Below are positions 1 through 12,780 of a stretch of 64,000 nucleotides of DNA, in pieces. The stretch comes from Manihot esculenta. Its lineage: Eukaryota > Streptophyta > Magnoliopsida > Malpighiales > Euphorbiaceae. Numbering within the stretch: position 1 is the stretch's first letter; every line of letters begins with the position of its first letter. The stretch lies in assembly GCF_001659605.2 (NCBI RefSeq), contig NC_035170.2, forward strand, positions 3,162,001 through 3,226,000, in the 5' to 3' direction. The notes beneath the pieces were generated by a model, which worked only from the letters and a program-made list of their open reading frames with translations, had not been told where the DNA came from and did no database searches. The position numbers and the translations under genes are program-made.

Positions 1-947
1 AGGAGATGATCATAGGAACTGAGATTGACAATGACCCAATTCAAGTTTGATTGTGATTAAACAACCCATTTGAAAGATCAGACAAATGAAACAGTAGCAG
101 TACAGAACCATTCAGAAATCGTCCAGAAAAAGATTTAACTTGCTTGCTGTGTTTTGGCGTAAAAAGATCGAGCATGGTGAAATCATGAGTACACTTACAG
201 TTCTACACTTTCTTAGGGTTCTAAACTTTCTCTTTATTCACAAGAAAGAGATGGTTGCAGGGTATGGATCGTCCAATGTTTCATGAAATTAGTGAAGCTA
301 GTCAATTCTGCAGCTTGTTTCACTTAAGCATATGAGACTGAATTCCTCTGCTACTCTAGCATGTGGGCTTTTCAAAAAATAAAAGAGTAAAAAAAAAAAA
401 AAGAAATCTCGACAAAGTAAAGATCTGTGCACACGTTGTGTTCTACCAATGATTAATTGGCAATATGTGGATAATTACTTAAATAATAATTGACTTGACT
501 CCAGCAGGGATTTTTTTTTTAAAGAACTTAAGGGAAATTTTCTCACATATATCATTTCAAGGAAAATCATTTAGCACAGTGCATTGATCAAATTTATAGT
601 AAAATAAGCCATTCATGTCAGATATATCCAACTCCATGAATACATATAAACTCTACTTCTGTAAACATACAAAATAACAAGCAAATAAATTCGAAGACTA
701 GAAGCCTACCATTTCTAACTTTGAGTAGATCATGAGAAAGAGAGCCAGGCAAGTTCTTTCATCCATCCATAGCCTTCCATTTATCACCATCTTCTTGAAT
801 TTAGACTCTTGGGATCGATTGGAAACTTGCAAAGTTAGTGTCAAGCTTGGAAATCTTTGTCTTTGGTGAGTCGATTTATCTTTTTGTGGAACCTGTATCA
901 ATTAAGTGAATTATAAAACGCCAAGATTTTGGGTGGAGGCTTGAAGA
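1..947. other. Intergenic, 3' flank of the Dof gene
   Basis: No gene is supported here. The stretch is AT-rich with short A and T runs (about 390-405 and 510-520). It lies downstream of the minus-strand Dof gene, so the part next to 947 should hold that gene's 3' UTR. No clear polyadenylation signal could be fixed. A short open frame at 698-901 has no recognisable content. Confidence 0.6.
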
Positions 948-2104
948 TCACAAGAGATGGCTTGTGGAAGAGGAAGTGAACCCAGGAATATCAGTCCATG
1001 CATTGCCACCCCAATATTGATCATTTCCTGAAATACCCAAAAAATTCTTCGACGAATTCAATCCTTGATTGTCTTCCATTTTCACTGAAGCCAACTGAGT
1101 AACCCCACTGTCCAATGGCTTAGACAACCGAAGCTGACCAACGTAATTTGGTGGCTCAATCCCTTCACCTTCATATGGATACAACCCAGTTGGTGGTTCT
1201 AAATTAGCAAAGAAGGGGAATTGCTGCACTTGTTGCAATCTCCACTGATCAACAAGCCCAGTAGATAATAAAGACCCACCAGCACCACCTGAACTTGTAC
1301 TTCCAATCTGAAACTCCATACCACCAGCACTTTTTGCCGCCACTGGAGGCTGAATTCCGAAGAAATTTAGCCCGATTTCCGTGGAGTTATATTTACTAAG
1401 ATGATGTAAAGGCGGCAGGATTGGCAATTGTGGTGGTGGATGGACCATGTGCCCTATAATATCAGTAGTGCAACTATTAGAAACAAGTCCACTAGTGGAG
1501 CTAGACCCAGCTTTAGTTGGAGATTTCGATCTACTGCTTCCTTTACTCCTTTTATTTCTTCTACATCCACCACCAACTGGTACGTTCCTTAGTGCACCTC
1601 CTCTGGTCCAGTATCGCCTGCAAGTCTTGCAAAAGTGGCGAGGCTGAGTAAGGCTATAATTATTGAAGTAACAAAATTTAGTATTTGTTGATTCACATCT
1701 CGGACATTTAAGGGCTGTCTCAGGTTGTGGAATCTTAGCCAGTCTAGCTCGTTCAGCCATAGAACCAGGCCTGATTGCTCCAGAGCTGCCACCGCCACCT
1801 CCAGGAGGCGGAGGTGGCAGTGGAAGTTGAGGGTTTTCCCCGCCAGCTCCCGGTTGCTGATTCTGCAAATCAGAGGGGAAAACAAAAAATGAAAGAAAGA
1901 TCAACTATATGGTATATTCAGGAGAAGATTAAAATAAAAGTATGTAGGAATATTATTTATCTTTTGCTTGGCTTTTTCTGGTGAAGAAGCTATGCAGCAA
2001 ATAGAAAGAAAATGGAAAAAAACCAAAGGAAAGAAAGAAAGAAAATTTACCTGCTGCTCCCAGTTGGGTGGATCTAGATAAACTGGAATGGATGAGAAGA
2101 CCAT
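948..2104 (-). CDS. DOF5.1-like: Dof-type C2C2 zinc-finger transcription factor (Dof5.1/Dof2.4-like)
   Basis: Plant-specific Dof factor, a nuclear protein expected to bind AAAG core sites. Two exons are read on the minus strand: 2104-2051 (18 codons, starting [15 protein letters not shown]) and 1862-948. The intron 2050-1863 has GT at its donor and AG at its acceptor in the minus reading. The product is about 322 residues. The Dof finger lies at about residues 69-123 with C-X2-C-X21-C-X2-C, followed by a basic stretch ([10 protein letters not shown]) that serves as nuclear signal and DNA contact. Before it are a Pro/Gly-rich linker and the [13 protein letters not shown] segment shared by the Dof5.1/Dof2.4/Dof3.6 group. 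The C-terminal half is Ser/Gly/Gln-rich and low in recognisable motifs. The N-terminal peptide encoded by exon 1 is typical of this clade and decides the start. The gene looks intact. Clade assignment is from motif memory, not a tree. Confidence 0.93.
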
Positions 2105-2419
2105 GGTGCTTAAGCTTTAATCCTCTCTTTCTTTTGTAAAGGTTAAGGGGTTGTTGTTTTTTTTTTTTTTTGCTGCTTTTTATTTTTTTTTCTTTGAGAG
2201 AGATATGGTGGAGAATCACATCAAGAAGAGAGAGTTGCAGAGAGAAAGAAAGAATGAAAGAGCCGAGTGGAGATGGAAAGATAAAGGAGAGTCTTTGTTA
2301 AGTATGTGGAAGTGTGTTCATTCTATCTCTCTCTCTCTTTCTTTTTGTTTTATTAAATTTTTAGGGTTTGAAAAGAATGAAATGAAGCCATTTTCTTAAC
2401 CTGTAAGCTTCTTTTTATA
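2105..2419 (-). promoter_or_regulatory. Probable Dof 5' leader with GA/CT-rich tract and TATA box
   Basis: On the minus strand a TATAAAA sequence lies at 2413-2419, about 310 bp upstream of the Dof start codon. Between them is a purine/pyrimidine-asymmetric leader with a T run at about 2159-2171 and CT repeats at about 2325-2342. Such CT/GA-rich leaders are common in plant transcription-factor genes. No start site was measured, so the TATA call is positional inference. Confidence 0.45.
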
Positions 2420-4434
2420 CTGTTTTACAGTGGCCATTAAATTATAATATATAAAAGATAGTGGCCATGCATGTAATTCAGACAGTAGAGAATGGAACCC
2501 TAAGTTAAATTTAATAATTACACTCTACAAATACTCTTGTTTTTATCTTATATGAATTTAAAATATAAAAAAAAATTTCTATTTAATTTTTTAATGTAAA
2601 AGAACTCATTAATTAATCTTAATTTTTAAAATATAAATTAAAATATCTTTAAAGTTTTTAAAAAACTACTAATTAATTTATTTTATTAATTTTAATATTA
2701 AATATTTAAAAAGTTTAAAATCTTCTTAATAAAGAGTAATAATTAATAAATATATTAATTAATAAATTTTTTAATATTACAGAAATTAAATAGTAAAATA
2801 TTTAATAATTAAAATTAAAGAAATAATTAATTAATAAATTTTTTAATACTAAAAAATATTTTAATATATTTTTTAAAATAAAATATTAATTGATATTTTT
2901 CTTAAAACCATATACACTAAATAGTATTTTTTATAAATTAACATAGTTTAAAGTAATAAATTTAATTTTTCATTTATATTATTTATGAAATATTAAATAG
3001 CACAATTTATTAAATTATTTTTATTGTGTTTTATCTTTAATGTATATTAAATAAAGATATATCAATAAATTAATAGTTAATTTTAAAAAAATAAAATAAA
3101 ATTACCATTTAATTTAAGATGAATAAAAATAAAATACATTTTTACTTATTAATTAAAAGACAGAAATAATAATAATAATAAAAAAGTAGAGTTAGTTAAA
3201 TAAATTAAAATGATAAAAAAAAAAAGAATTAAAAAGGAAAAAAAGTTGGTCTTGGTGGGGACAGTCATGGGTGGGAGTGTCACTGTCGAATGTACCTTTG
3301 TTTGTGGGTCCCATCTCCTGGCGGATTATTATTATTATTATTATTTTAAAAAATCGTTTGCATGGAAATTAAATATGTAATTCTCTTTTATTTTTTTAAT
3401 ATTATATATATGGTATCGTTCCTTTACGTAGATTATTGAAAGGAAATGCTTTATTTGCCCTTTATGGATTATGATATTTCAAATTCAGGCTCACCTACCA
3501 CAAGCCAAGAAATGGTTGGCCATGATTTTGAATTATAAAAAATTCTTTAATTAAACTCACTTTATCACAATTTAAATAAATATTAGTAAAATTAATTTAT
3601 TTTATATAATTATATATTTTTTAATTTATGATAGGTTGAATATAAATTCATTTATTTATATTTATTATTATATAAATAATTAAAATTTAGATGTATTTTT
3701 ATATGTTTGAATTATAATTCAACTTGAAAAATTTTATACTGCAATCTAAATAAAATATTTTTGTAAAGTTAATATAAATTCTACCTGTTTTAAAAGTTAA
3801 TGAGAGTTTATAATAATAAAATTTAATATTTTTAAAATAGATATAATTAGAAAAATAATAAAAAAATTATATTTTTAATATATATATATATAAATAAAGT
3901 AAATAAAAATTATGAAATGAAGAAAATATATCAGTATTTTTATTAATATTTAATTTTATATTTTTTAAAAATAAATAGAGTATAAAATTCTTTTATATCT
4001 ATCAAATCAATGGATGTAGATATTATTATATAATAAATTTAAGAAAATTGCAGTAATTTAAATATTTATACATTTCGTTGTCATGATCTAAAACAAAAAT
4101 TTAATTATCTTTAATAAGCTTATAATTATATAAATAAATTATTATATATAATAAAAAATTAATTTTTTATAATAATTTTAAATATGGGATATTATTTAAT
4201 TTAAATTTCTTCCTAATATTAAAAGCAAAGCAGATTTTCATGGGAGACCTATCAATTAGTCGGTCAAGATTTAGTTTGACTCATTTTTAATATCAATAAA
4301 AATCAATTCTTATAAAATACAAAAAATATTAAAAAATTAATGTTCTGTTAAACTTTTATTGTTAAAGAAGTGACCCGCTAATAATAATTTAAAAATATTT
4401 TATTTATTTAATAAAATACTTCAAATTTTAATTT

Positions 4435-4435
<1 letters not shown>

Positions 4436-4481
<46 letters not shown>
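4436..4481. repeat. (AAT)n microsatellite
   Basis: About 15 uninterrupted ATA/AAT units in AT-rich spacer; likely length-polymorphic. Confidence 0.95.
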
Positions 4482-4485
<4 letters not shown>

Positions 4486-5404
4486 TTAAATATGGGGCCC
4501 GCGTGGGTCACAGATTAGTACGGTGATTGAACTAGTAATTTGACAAATGAATGTGTTTGGTCATATCTCTGTTATTTTAATTAAGCAGAAAATTCAAAAC
4601 CAAATAGCAAGCTATGATTTTAATATATATTTCTAACGCGTGTTAACTTAAAAAATTATAAATTTGTAGTCAAAATTTTTAATTTTTTAAATAAAAAATT
4701 CTCAATTTTATTATAATTATAAAAAAAATTTAAATTAATTTTAATCAAATTTCAACCACATAAATAAGCAATTTAATTAATTAGAATTTAAATTTGATCA
4801 AAATTAATTAATTTAAAAAGTTAATAAATTTAAAAATTAAAAATTTTAATTATAAATATAAAAATTTACAAAATGATGCATTCAAATTTTTTCACAATAT
4901 TTCTAAAGTATTTGATAATTAATAAAAAAAAGAACATTTTAATTTAAAAAAAATAGTGGTATTAAAAAATAAAGTATATGAATATTGTAAACTAGTTATA
5001 AAACCACCAAGAAGCCAAAAGTTAATTAAATTGAAAATTTTATTTAAAGAGAATATGTGTAATTTAACTTTCATTATCTTTGAAAATCAGTTTTCGTGAA
5101 TTTGAATCCCATATGCCCTTGATTGTGGCAGAATAATCTCCTTTTTTAAAAAGGGAAAATATGGTAAAATAATATTATTTTGACGGTAATTTTAGTCGCT
5201 TTTTAATATTAATTATTTTCTCTCTTTCATAATTTTTATTTATTTTTTTAATATTAATTCAAAAAGTAAAATGACTTGCATTATGTTCTACGTTATTCTT
5301 TTTTTTTTTCTCAAAAATATTAAATATTTCATTTATAAACTAGAAAAATTACAAAACTCATTATAAACAAAATTAAGCCTAAAGCCTAAAAAAATAAAAA
5401 ATTT

Positions 5405-5590
5405 TAAGGGTGCATTTAGTTATAAAAAATAATTTCATGTTTCTAATTTTCAGTTTTATTTTTATTTTCTTTATTTTATTTTTAAAAAAAATGAAAAAAA
5501 ATGCATTCATTTCATGCAATATTGAAATTTATTTTCAATTTAAAAAATTAGAAAATATATTCAAATTATAATTTTTTATAGAAAATATAT
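5405..5590 (+). repeat. MITE-like dispersed repeat, copy 1
   Basis: Begins with TTTAAGGGTGCATTTAGTTA followed by a TAAAAAATAATTT block and a T-rich/A-rich body. Much the same order of blocks appears in reverse orientation at about 33340-33500. Two related copies in opposite orientation far apart suggest a small non-autonomous transposon. Terminal inverted repeats and target duplication were not resolved because of the low complexity. Confidence 0.4.
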
Positions 5591-6710
5591 TTAATTTGTT
5601 TTTAATACTCTCCGTCTTAATTTTTATATTAATTTAAAATAAAAAATCCATGCATTTATATTAATTTGAAATAAAAAAATTCATGCATATTTAAATATAT
5701 ATTTTAATTATTAAAAATCATATTTTATTTATATAAAGTTTATCTCTGTATTTTCTATTTTAAAAATTATATTTTTCAATTTTTCTATATAATAAAAAAA
5801 TGTAAAAAAATAATCATTACTCAACCACGATGATTTTCTTAGAGCACCACTCTCCTTCTCTAGAACCAAATTGGCCACTGCTACTAGCTGGAACCAAAGG
5901 GAGGCCACCAGTGTTATCCGGAATCAAGGCTACCAAAATACTTCTCCAGCTACGGCAGCCGAAAAGGTCATGTACTCAAACTGAAGAACAAGGAGAGAAG
6001 ACTTAAACATGCAAGTAACCTAGCATTTTAGATCACGAAGGGCAGAATGTCTGTCAATCACATGCAACACTGGACTGAGTGGAAGTTGTGACTGCAGACC
6101 CACAAACTGATGGAAGCATCATCAAATTTCGCAAATCACTGCCGCCAGAGTTAGGAAAGATACTGGCATGAATTGACAACTGCCGATCAAAGTATAAAAA
6201 AAGTTCAATTTTAATTTTTTTATTAATTAAAGTTTCCAAATTGTTAAGTAAAGTCGCCTTCACTAGAGCTAGCTAATTAAGAAAACGAAGTAGAAGAAGA
6301 CATAAGGATGGTGGTGGTGGACAAACCACCGGATGTGGAGGGGAAAGACTAGTCGGCATCAGATGCTCAAGGTCGGAGGATGATTGCTTTTTCCCACGTG
6401 CCACGTCAGATGGTTTTGGGTCCCACTAAAACTATTGTTGTCTGTACAGTTTAGGTACCAAGAATGTGCATGAACATATATATATATATATGTGCATATG
6501 CACAGCCCCATCTCTCCCTGGGTGGGTGAAAAAAGCTTGGTAGTCAGCAGTCGCCATCCCCAATTCTAAGTTCCCCACATCAAACATGAGGCTAAGATTA
6601 GTTTACTTCATGCAGTAGCTCACATTTGATCACTTTCCCACATCAAATATCAACCATTTATCTTATTCATCACATAGATTTTCGGTGCTGATCAATCATT
6701 AAAAAAAGAA

Positions 6711-6848
6711 ATTTCTATTATTACCTTTTTTTTTTTTTTTTTTGTTTTGAAATGGGGGATGGGGGGATTCGAACCTGAGATCTATCAGGTTTAACCGGAT
6801 GCACTTACCATCAGGCTAAGCCTGAGAGTGCATTTCTATTATTACCTT
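6711..6848 (-). mobile_element. tRNA-derived SINE with 17-bp target-site duplications
   Basis: The body is 6728-6831 on the minus strand. Its head holds a pol III box A-like TAGCCTGATGGTAAGTGC and a perfect box B, GGTTCGAATCC, and it ends in a run of about 19 A. Identical 17-bp direct repeats (ATTTCTATTATTACCTT) flank it at 6711-6727 and 6832-6848. This is the classic structure of a tRNA-derived plant SINE inserted by LINE machinery. The body is short (about 104 bp including the tail), so it may be a minimal or tail-truncated family. The perfect duplications suggest a fairly young insertion. Confidence 0.85.
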
Positions 6849-7753
6849 GTTTGTTTGCAAAAAAAATAATAAAATTTTTATAAGGTAGAAAATGATATAC
6901 TTTTTAAAAGTTATATTTTATATTAATCTTACAAATTAAATAATTACACTTTTATAAATGATCAAATATTAAAAATTAATCTATGACCTGATCATAAATG
7001 TTTGGAGAAATCTATAAGTAAGAGTATTAACGAGATAATTAGCTTTTATGCGCTGAATCTTATTGCTTAGATTAAGCAATTTAGTAGTAATTTTCGTAAA
7101 GAGGCTAATCTCATTCATACAAAACTGGAAAATATAAGGGATAAGGATGATGATATTTTTGTTTATATTGAAAATGGGCTGAAGATGAGAAAATATTTTG
7201 GAAACAGCTATCAAAAAATTTCTGCCTTACGGAAGGGGATAGGAATACAAAATATTTTCATACATAGACTTTAGCTTGTAGAAGAACTAATCATATTGAC
7301 TTTCTACTTGATTCCCATGGAAACCGGGTCTGTGATAAGGATGGTATGGGAAATCTACTTGTTGATTATTTTTTTAATTTTCTTTTTTGATTTAAATGGT
7401 GATTATTCAGGTGTAGTTGCTTTACTCAAGCCAGTAGTTACTAGTTGTGATAATGATGCTCTTTTAGCTCCTTTTTCGGTTGATGTGTTTCATAGGGCAG
7501 TGTTTCATATACACCCGGATAAGACTTCAGGATCTGATGGTATGAACCCTACATACTTTTAAAAAATTTGGAATATCATTGGCGATTTTGTGGTAGTTTC
7601 TTGTCAAGAATGGATAGAGAATAGTAATTTTTCTTACACTCTTAATGACTCTACTATTATTTTTGCTCAAAAAAAAGAAAATACAAATGAGTTAAAAAAC
7701 TTGAGAGCATTTCTTTATGTAATGTCTTATATAAGATACTAGCAAAAGCCCTT

Positions 7754-8179
7754 GCAAATTGTCTGAAATTACTTTTACTTGGTATTGTTCCTCTTCTCAA
7801 TCTGCTTTTGTGCCCGGTAGATTGATTACAGATAATGTTATTGTTGCATTTGACCTTATTCATTGTATGAAAAGGAAAACAAGCGGGAAGAAAGGGGAGG
7901 TGTCTCTTAAAATTGATATTAGCAACGTTTATAATAGAGTTGATTGGAACTATTTTAATTTGTTATGCAAATTGTCTAAAATTACTTTTACTTGGTATTA
8001 TTCCTCTTCTCAATATGCTTTTGTACCTGGTAGATTGATTACAGATAATGTTATTGTTGCGTTTGAGCTTATTCATTGTATGAAATGGAAAACAAAGGGG
8101 AAGAAAGGGGAGGTGTCTCTTAAAATTGATATTAGCAACGCTTATGATAGAGTTGGTTGGAACTATTTTAATTTGTTAT
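7754..8179 (+). repeat. 213-bp tandem duplication inside the LINE reverse transcriptase
   Basis: Two direct copies, 7754-7966 and 7967-8179, both start GCAAATTGTCT and are highly similar. The unit is 71 codons, so the frame is kept. Each copy encodes the GRLITDN and DIS(N)-Y-(N/D)RV segment that carries the first catalytic aspartate of the reverse transcriptase. Confidence 0.93.
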
Positions 8180-9078
8180 GCTATAGTTGGGTTTTAGTAA
8201 TCAATAGGTTGATTTGATTATGTTGTGTGTTTCTACGATTAGATACAATATCGCTTTGAATGGTGATGAATTTGGTCATCTTGTGCCTAAAATAGAGTTG
8301 ACTCAAGGGGATTCTCTAAGTCCCTATTTGTTTATATTATCTTCAAAGAGCTTATCGGCTCTTTTCCACAATGCTGGACAATGGGGTTTAATTCATAGTA
8401 CACTGGTATATCATAGAGCTCTTGCAGTTTCACATATGTTATTTACTAATGATAGTTTTTTTCTTTTTTAAAGCAGATGTTCTGGAATGTGGGCATGTGA
8501 AGGAAATTTTGGTGACTTATGAGTGTGCTTCTGGTCAAACCATTTTGGCAAATCAAGTATCTTTTTTAGCTCTAATTATACCAGTGATAATAGAGCCTAT
8601 GTTTATTTAGCTTTAGTTGTTACTAATCCTCTAGACTAAGGAAGATATTTAGGTTTGCATTTTTAATCGGTAGAAGTAAAAAAAAAAGAGTTTTTTTCCT
8701 TTCTTATGGATGGACTATGAAAATGGGTGAAATGTTGGAATGGCAAGTTTTTGTCTAGAGTTGGTAAGAAAATTTTGCTTAAATTTGTAGCCCAAGCTAT
8801 TCCCTCCTATGTTATGAGTGTGTTTGCTATACCTATCTCCTTATATGAAGAATTGAAAGGATGATGAACTCCTTCTGGTGGGGTTCTCAATGTCATGATA
8901 AAAGAATGATTCATTGGTTATCATAGAATAAGATGCTTTTTAGTAAAGGAAAGGGGGGTTTGGGTTTCTGAAATCTCAGGTGGTTCTTTAATTTGGCTAC
9001 GCTTGGCAAGCAAGGTTGGAGACTAGTTTCCAATCAAGACTCTCTTCCTTTTTGTATTCTCAAAACTAAATATTTTTT

Positions 9079-9462
9079 TAGAGTTGATTTTCTAGATGCA
9101 ATTGAAAGGTTTAACCCAAGTTTTGTTTGGAAGAGTATTTTGTAGGCTAGGAATTTATTGAATATTAGTACCATATGGAGAGTAGGAAATGGTCAAATGA
9201 TCAAAGTTTGGGGTGATCTATGGCTTAATAGAGATAATGGTTTTTTTGTGTGGATACTCCATGTATTTTCTTAGAGTTGATTTTCTAGATGCAATTGAAG
9301 GGTTTAACTCAAGTTTTGTTTGGAAGAGTATTTTGTAGGCTAGGAATTTATTGAATATTGGTACCATGTGGAGAGTAGGAAATAGTTAAATGATCAAAGT
9401 TTAGGGTGATCCATGGCTTAATAGAGATAATGGTTTTTTTGTGGACACTCCATGTATTGAGG
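9079..9462 (+). repeat. 193-bp tandem duplication inside the LINE
   Basis: Copies begin TAGAGTTGATTTTCTAGATG at 9079 and 9272. The unit is not a multiple of three, so it shifts the frame. The copies differ at scattered positions. Confidence 0.92.
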
Positions 9463-9580
9463 GATTGAGATTTTAGTGTATCGGGTTTGATAAATGAGAA
9501 TGGTACATGCTAGACTTATAATTATTATCTGATCTCTCATTGCCTAGTGATGTTGATTGTATTTCTCGTATTTCTTTGAG

Positions 9581-9806
9581 TTTCTCTAAGCAAATTGGTT
9601 ACCTTGTGTGGCACCATACAAAAAATGAAATATATTCAGTTAAATCAGATTATCATTTATTATCCGGTCTTAAGGAGAATCTAGACTAATTTGTTTCTCT
9701 AGGCAAATTGGTTACCTTGTGTGGCACCATACAAAAAATGAAATATATCCAGTTAAATCAGATTATCATTTATTATCCGGTCTTAAGGAGAATCTAGACT
9801 AATTTG
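9581..9806 (+). repeat. 113-bp tandem duplication inside the LINE
   Basis: Direct copies begin at 9581 and 9694 and are nearly identical through the CTAGACTAATTTGTT ends. This is the third tandem duplication in the same element. Confidence 0.92.
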
Positions 9807-10251
9807 TTAATCTAGGTTCATGACATAAGTAATGGAAGTTGCATGTACAACCAAAGATAAGAAACTTTATGTGGAGAGCTTTACGAAGTATCCTTCATTC
9901 CAATGTGAATCTGATTGATAGAGGTTTGAATGTTAGTCTAGGTTGTAACACGTGTGGCATGATAAAGTATGATCTTCATGTTTTACTTTTTTTGTTCTAT
10001 AACTACTGAATGTGGGCATATTATGGTATGGATTTGCATATCTCTTTACAATCTATGTCTAACATGATTGATTTATTTCATTTTATAATGGATTTATCTG
10101 ATATCTCTTTACAGGGCAGAGTATGCATGATTCTTTCGAGCTTATGGAACAACATGAACATTATTTATGGAATAGAAAATGTCATATTCAATGGATTATT
10201 CATTATGCAGTGGAGTTGTTGTTGGCTTGGAAAAGTACTCAAATACGATCA

Positions 10252-11606
10252 TGTAACACCCCCTACCCGGTTATTTAATTAACTGAGCCGGAGATATTAC
10301 ATTATGCAACAATTCTCTTATTTTTCCACCGAAAATTCGGCAGAGTTTCCTCTAAAATATGGACTTAATTCCACCTGTGACTAGTAATATCACACTTCTA
10401 TCAATTTCAACCTTAACCCCCAAACTCCTTTCAACATCAACACAATTTCAATCCAGATCAAACACTTCATAAACCATCTCATTAATCTCAACACAAAAAC
10501 TTATACTACTAACTAATATTTACATCAACATTAACATATTCAAATACATCTAATTCAAACCATATACACATTTATCTCTAAATCTTTATGTACATGCCAT
10601 ATTTTTAAACTCAAATTCATATAAAATTTACAAAATATGCCCAAGATCAATAATGATGTAACTCTAACTGGATTGATGCAGATCTTGCTCTACTGTTTCT
10701 TGAATCTACAGCCTGCGCGAGGAAAAACAAATTTCTACGCGCTAAGCAAATTGCTTAGTGGTGCTCAACCTCTTTATTTATGAATAAAACATTTAAATCA
10801 AAATTCATGTAATAACAGTAATTCAAACAAATGATTGATAACTATATAACAAATAATTTGATCTAGTCCAAATCATATTATTAATTCACAAATATATATA
10901 TGTTTTAATTTCCTAATCTTTTTTTTCTTTTTTTCCTTCATCATGTAACAAGTTTTATTCTCTCTTAATACTTTTATTTATTTATTATTTTTCTGTTGGC
11001 CCCTATAAATTTAAATGGGACTGTTAAGTCAGATAAGAAAACTGTAACTGTAGGGCACAAAGTGTCAAATAACTGTATGGCTCAAAAGCCGATTCTATAA
11101 TTGTAGGATACCTCATTGTATCCCAAGAATCAGTGTAACTGTAGTGCAGTACTGCAAGATCTATATACGGCATGCCACACCCTTAAACTAACTCACAATA
11201 CACACCAAAGTCACTAGGGCCAGACTTTGAATAATTTATACATTTAAACAAAGGACAAAAACTATCAATACACTGTAATAAACATCGTTAACCAAATTAT
11301 TTTTCTATCCAAGAATATAAGTCATTTCATTTGTTCCATAACCTAATTTGTGATTTGAAAGAAGTGGAAAGGAAAAGTGGAAGTTCCAAAATGAAAGAAA
11401 AGGAAGAGTAGAGAAGTAAAGCTTGTAGAATATTTTGGAAATTCTAAGGTTTGTGCTCAACCCCATTTGAATCAATTCAAGAATTTGTTAATTAAGTTTT
11501 ATTTGAAATTTTACTATTCTAGTAGAAGTAGACCAAGTGAATAATAGATTAATGATATTTGTATAATAAAAGTTCTTTTCTTTTTTTTTTTTTTTTGGGT
11601 GTTAGA
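10252..11606. mobile_element. Probable solo LTR inserted in the LINE
   Basis: The insert starts TGTAACACCC and ends GGGTGTTAGA, an imperfect inverted match of the TG...CA type with the last C replaced by G. GATCA flanks both sides (10247-10251 and 11607-11611). Removing the insert and one GATCA rejoins the LINE reading frame into the conserved connection and RNase H region, which independently confirms the boundaries. No gag or pol sequence is present inside, so it is a solo LTR or a small non-autonomous element. The start (CCCCCTACCCGG...) resembles plant gypsy LTR ends. Confidence 0.7.
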
Positions 11607-12429
11607 GATCAGGTGTAGTGAGTTCTACGCTTAAACCTTCTTTGAATATTTAATGGTCTGTTCCTTACCCTGGGAGACTTAAATATAATGTAGATTAATG
11701 AGTTTTTTTCACTTTCTAATACTATTAGTTATGGTGCTATTATTTGTAATAAACTATAGTTTGTTCATTTCAACTTGTTTTGGCCACTCCCAGGGTAGTA
11801 ATCAATCCAAGATAGCTGAGGAGGCACAGACTCTGCATGCAACTCTTTTCTGAATTTCTAATTGTAATATAAATCATGTCGATATTGAGTTAGATACAAA
11901 ACTTATAATTGATGTTGTCCTCTCTGATAAAGAGAATATGTTTGAATTTGGTCAACTTGACTATGATTATAGGTATATTTTTTCAACACAGGTCTAATTA
12001 ATTAGTCCTTGTTTTAGATTAGTCAACAAGTAAATACTCATATGTCCATTTGTTAGCTAGAGAAGCAGTATTTTACGCTAGTCCAACCCTCTTGTCCTTT
12101 TATCTTGATTTTTTTAGTAATATCCTATCTTCTGATATTATTTCATGTTTTTTCACTTAATACTTTTTATCCTATGTTGGGTGTATTGAGATGACCTGTT
12201 GATCTGAGTTAGTATATATCTATTATTTTAAGTTTTTTCTGAATTTGATGAATAAAAATTATATTAAAAAAAAACTATAAGTACAAATAACACATCCTTT
12301 GATAAATTGCAAATTTGTTGGAATTATATGCAAAGTCTTAAGTAGTAACCCCATTAGTAAATACCCATTGCTTTGGAAATTTGAGTGTTTGTTTTTACCA
12401 ATCATCTTCTGAAACTCGCATGTCTCTAT

Positions 12430-12780
12430 TGAATAATGCTTTCCTAAAAAAATTATTTTTTAGCAAATTTTTATTGTTTATATTTAATTTAAAAAATAAA
12501 ATTTATTAATAAATTTATATATAAAATGGTAATAGGATTTTCAAAATAAAAAAATATTTCCTCCATTAAAAAGAAGTTAATTTCTTTAAAATAATTTATT
12601 TTTATTAGAAAAATAATTTTTATTATCTGATTTTTCTCAATATTCTAAATACTAAAAAATGTGAAAAATATTTTTTAAAAAAAGAAAAATCAATAATTTT
12701 TATTATATAATTTTTCTCTGTGTTTTAAATACTAGAAAATGGGACAAATACTTTTCTAAAAAAGAAATATCAGTTTAGTC
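12430..12780. repeat. MITE-like AT-rich repeat, related copy at about 14670-14900
   Basis: Shares the identical 40-bp block at 12486-12525 with 14776-14815 and has the TTTTTCT...AAATACTAGAAAATG style found in many small plant transposons. An internal near-duplication is present. Ends were not defined. Confidence 0.35.

Larger units (their letters stand above)
2420..6710. other. Very AT-rich intergenic spacer
   Basis: About 4.3 kb without a supportable gene. It is mostly A/T with short-period repeats: AAT trinucleotide runs near 3170 and 3328 (ATT on the plus strand), a long one at 4436-4481, and TA runs near 3880 and 6478. A less AT-rich island at about 5820-6480 has no long open frame with recognisable content; the minus-strand frame at 6054-6263 looks like noise. 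Confidence 0.6.
6975..12275 (+). mobile_element. Degenerate LINE (non-LTR retrotransposon), 5'-truncated, split by an LTR insertion
   Basis: Two LINE segments, 6975-10251 and 11607-12275, are separated by an inserted LTR. In shifting frames the first encodes a LINE reverse-transcriptase sequence: a WKQLSKNF...EGDRNTKYFH segment (about 7190-7270), HPDKTSGSDGMNP (about 7510-7550), SAFVPGRLITDN and KIDISNAYDRV (about 7800-8150), LTQGDSLSPYLFIL (about 8300-8340), then an altered FTNDS where the FADD/YADD catalytic pair belongs (about 8447). The zinc-finger reverse-transcriptase tail follows at about 9830-9970. After the insertion an RNase H-like stretch reads VPYPGRLKYNVD at about 11660. An A run at 12266-12274 marks the 3' end. 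Many stops and frameshifts show it is dead. The endonuclease part is missing. Confidence 0.85.

Noticed and set aside
6054..6263. Minus-strand 69-residue frame
   Set aside because: No domain and no splice context; in a low-complexity spacer.
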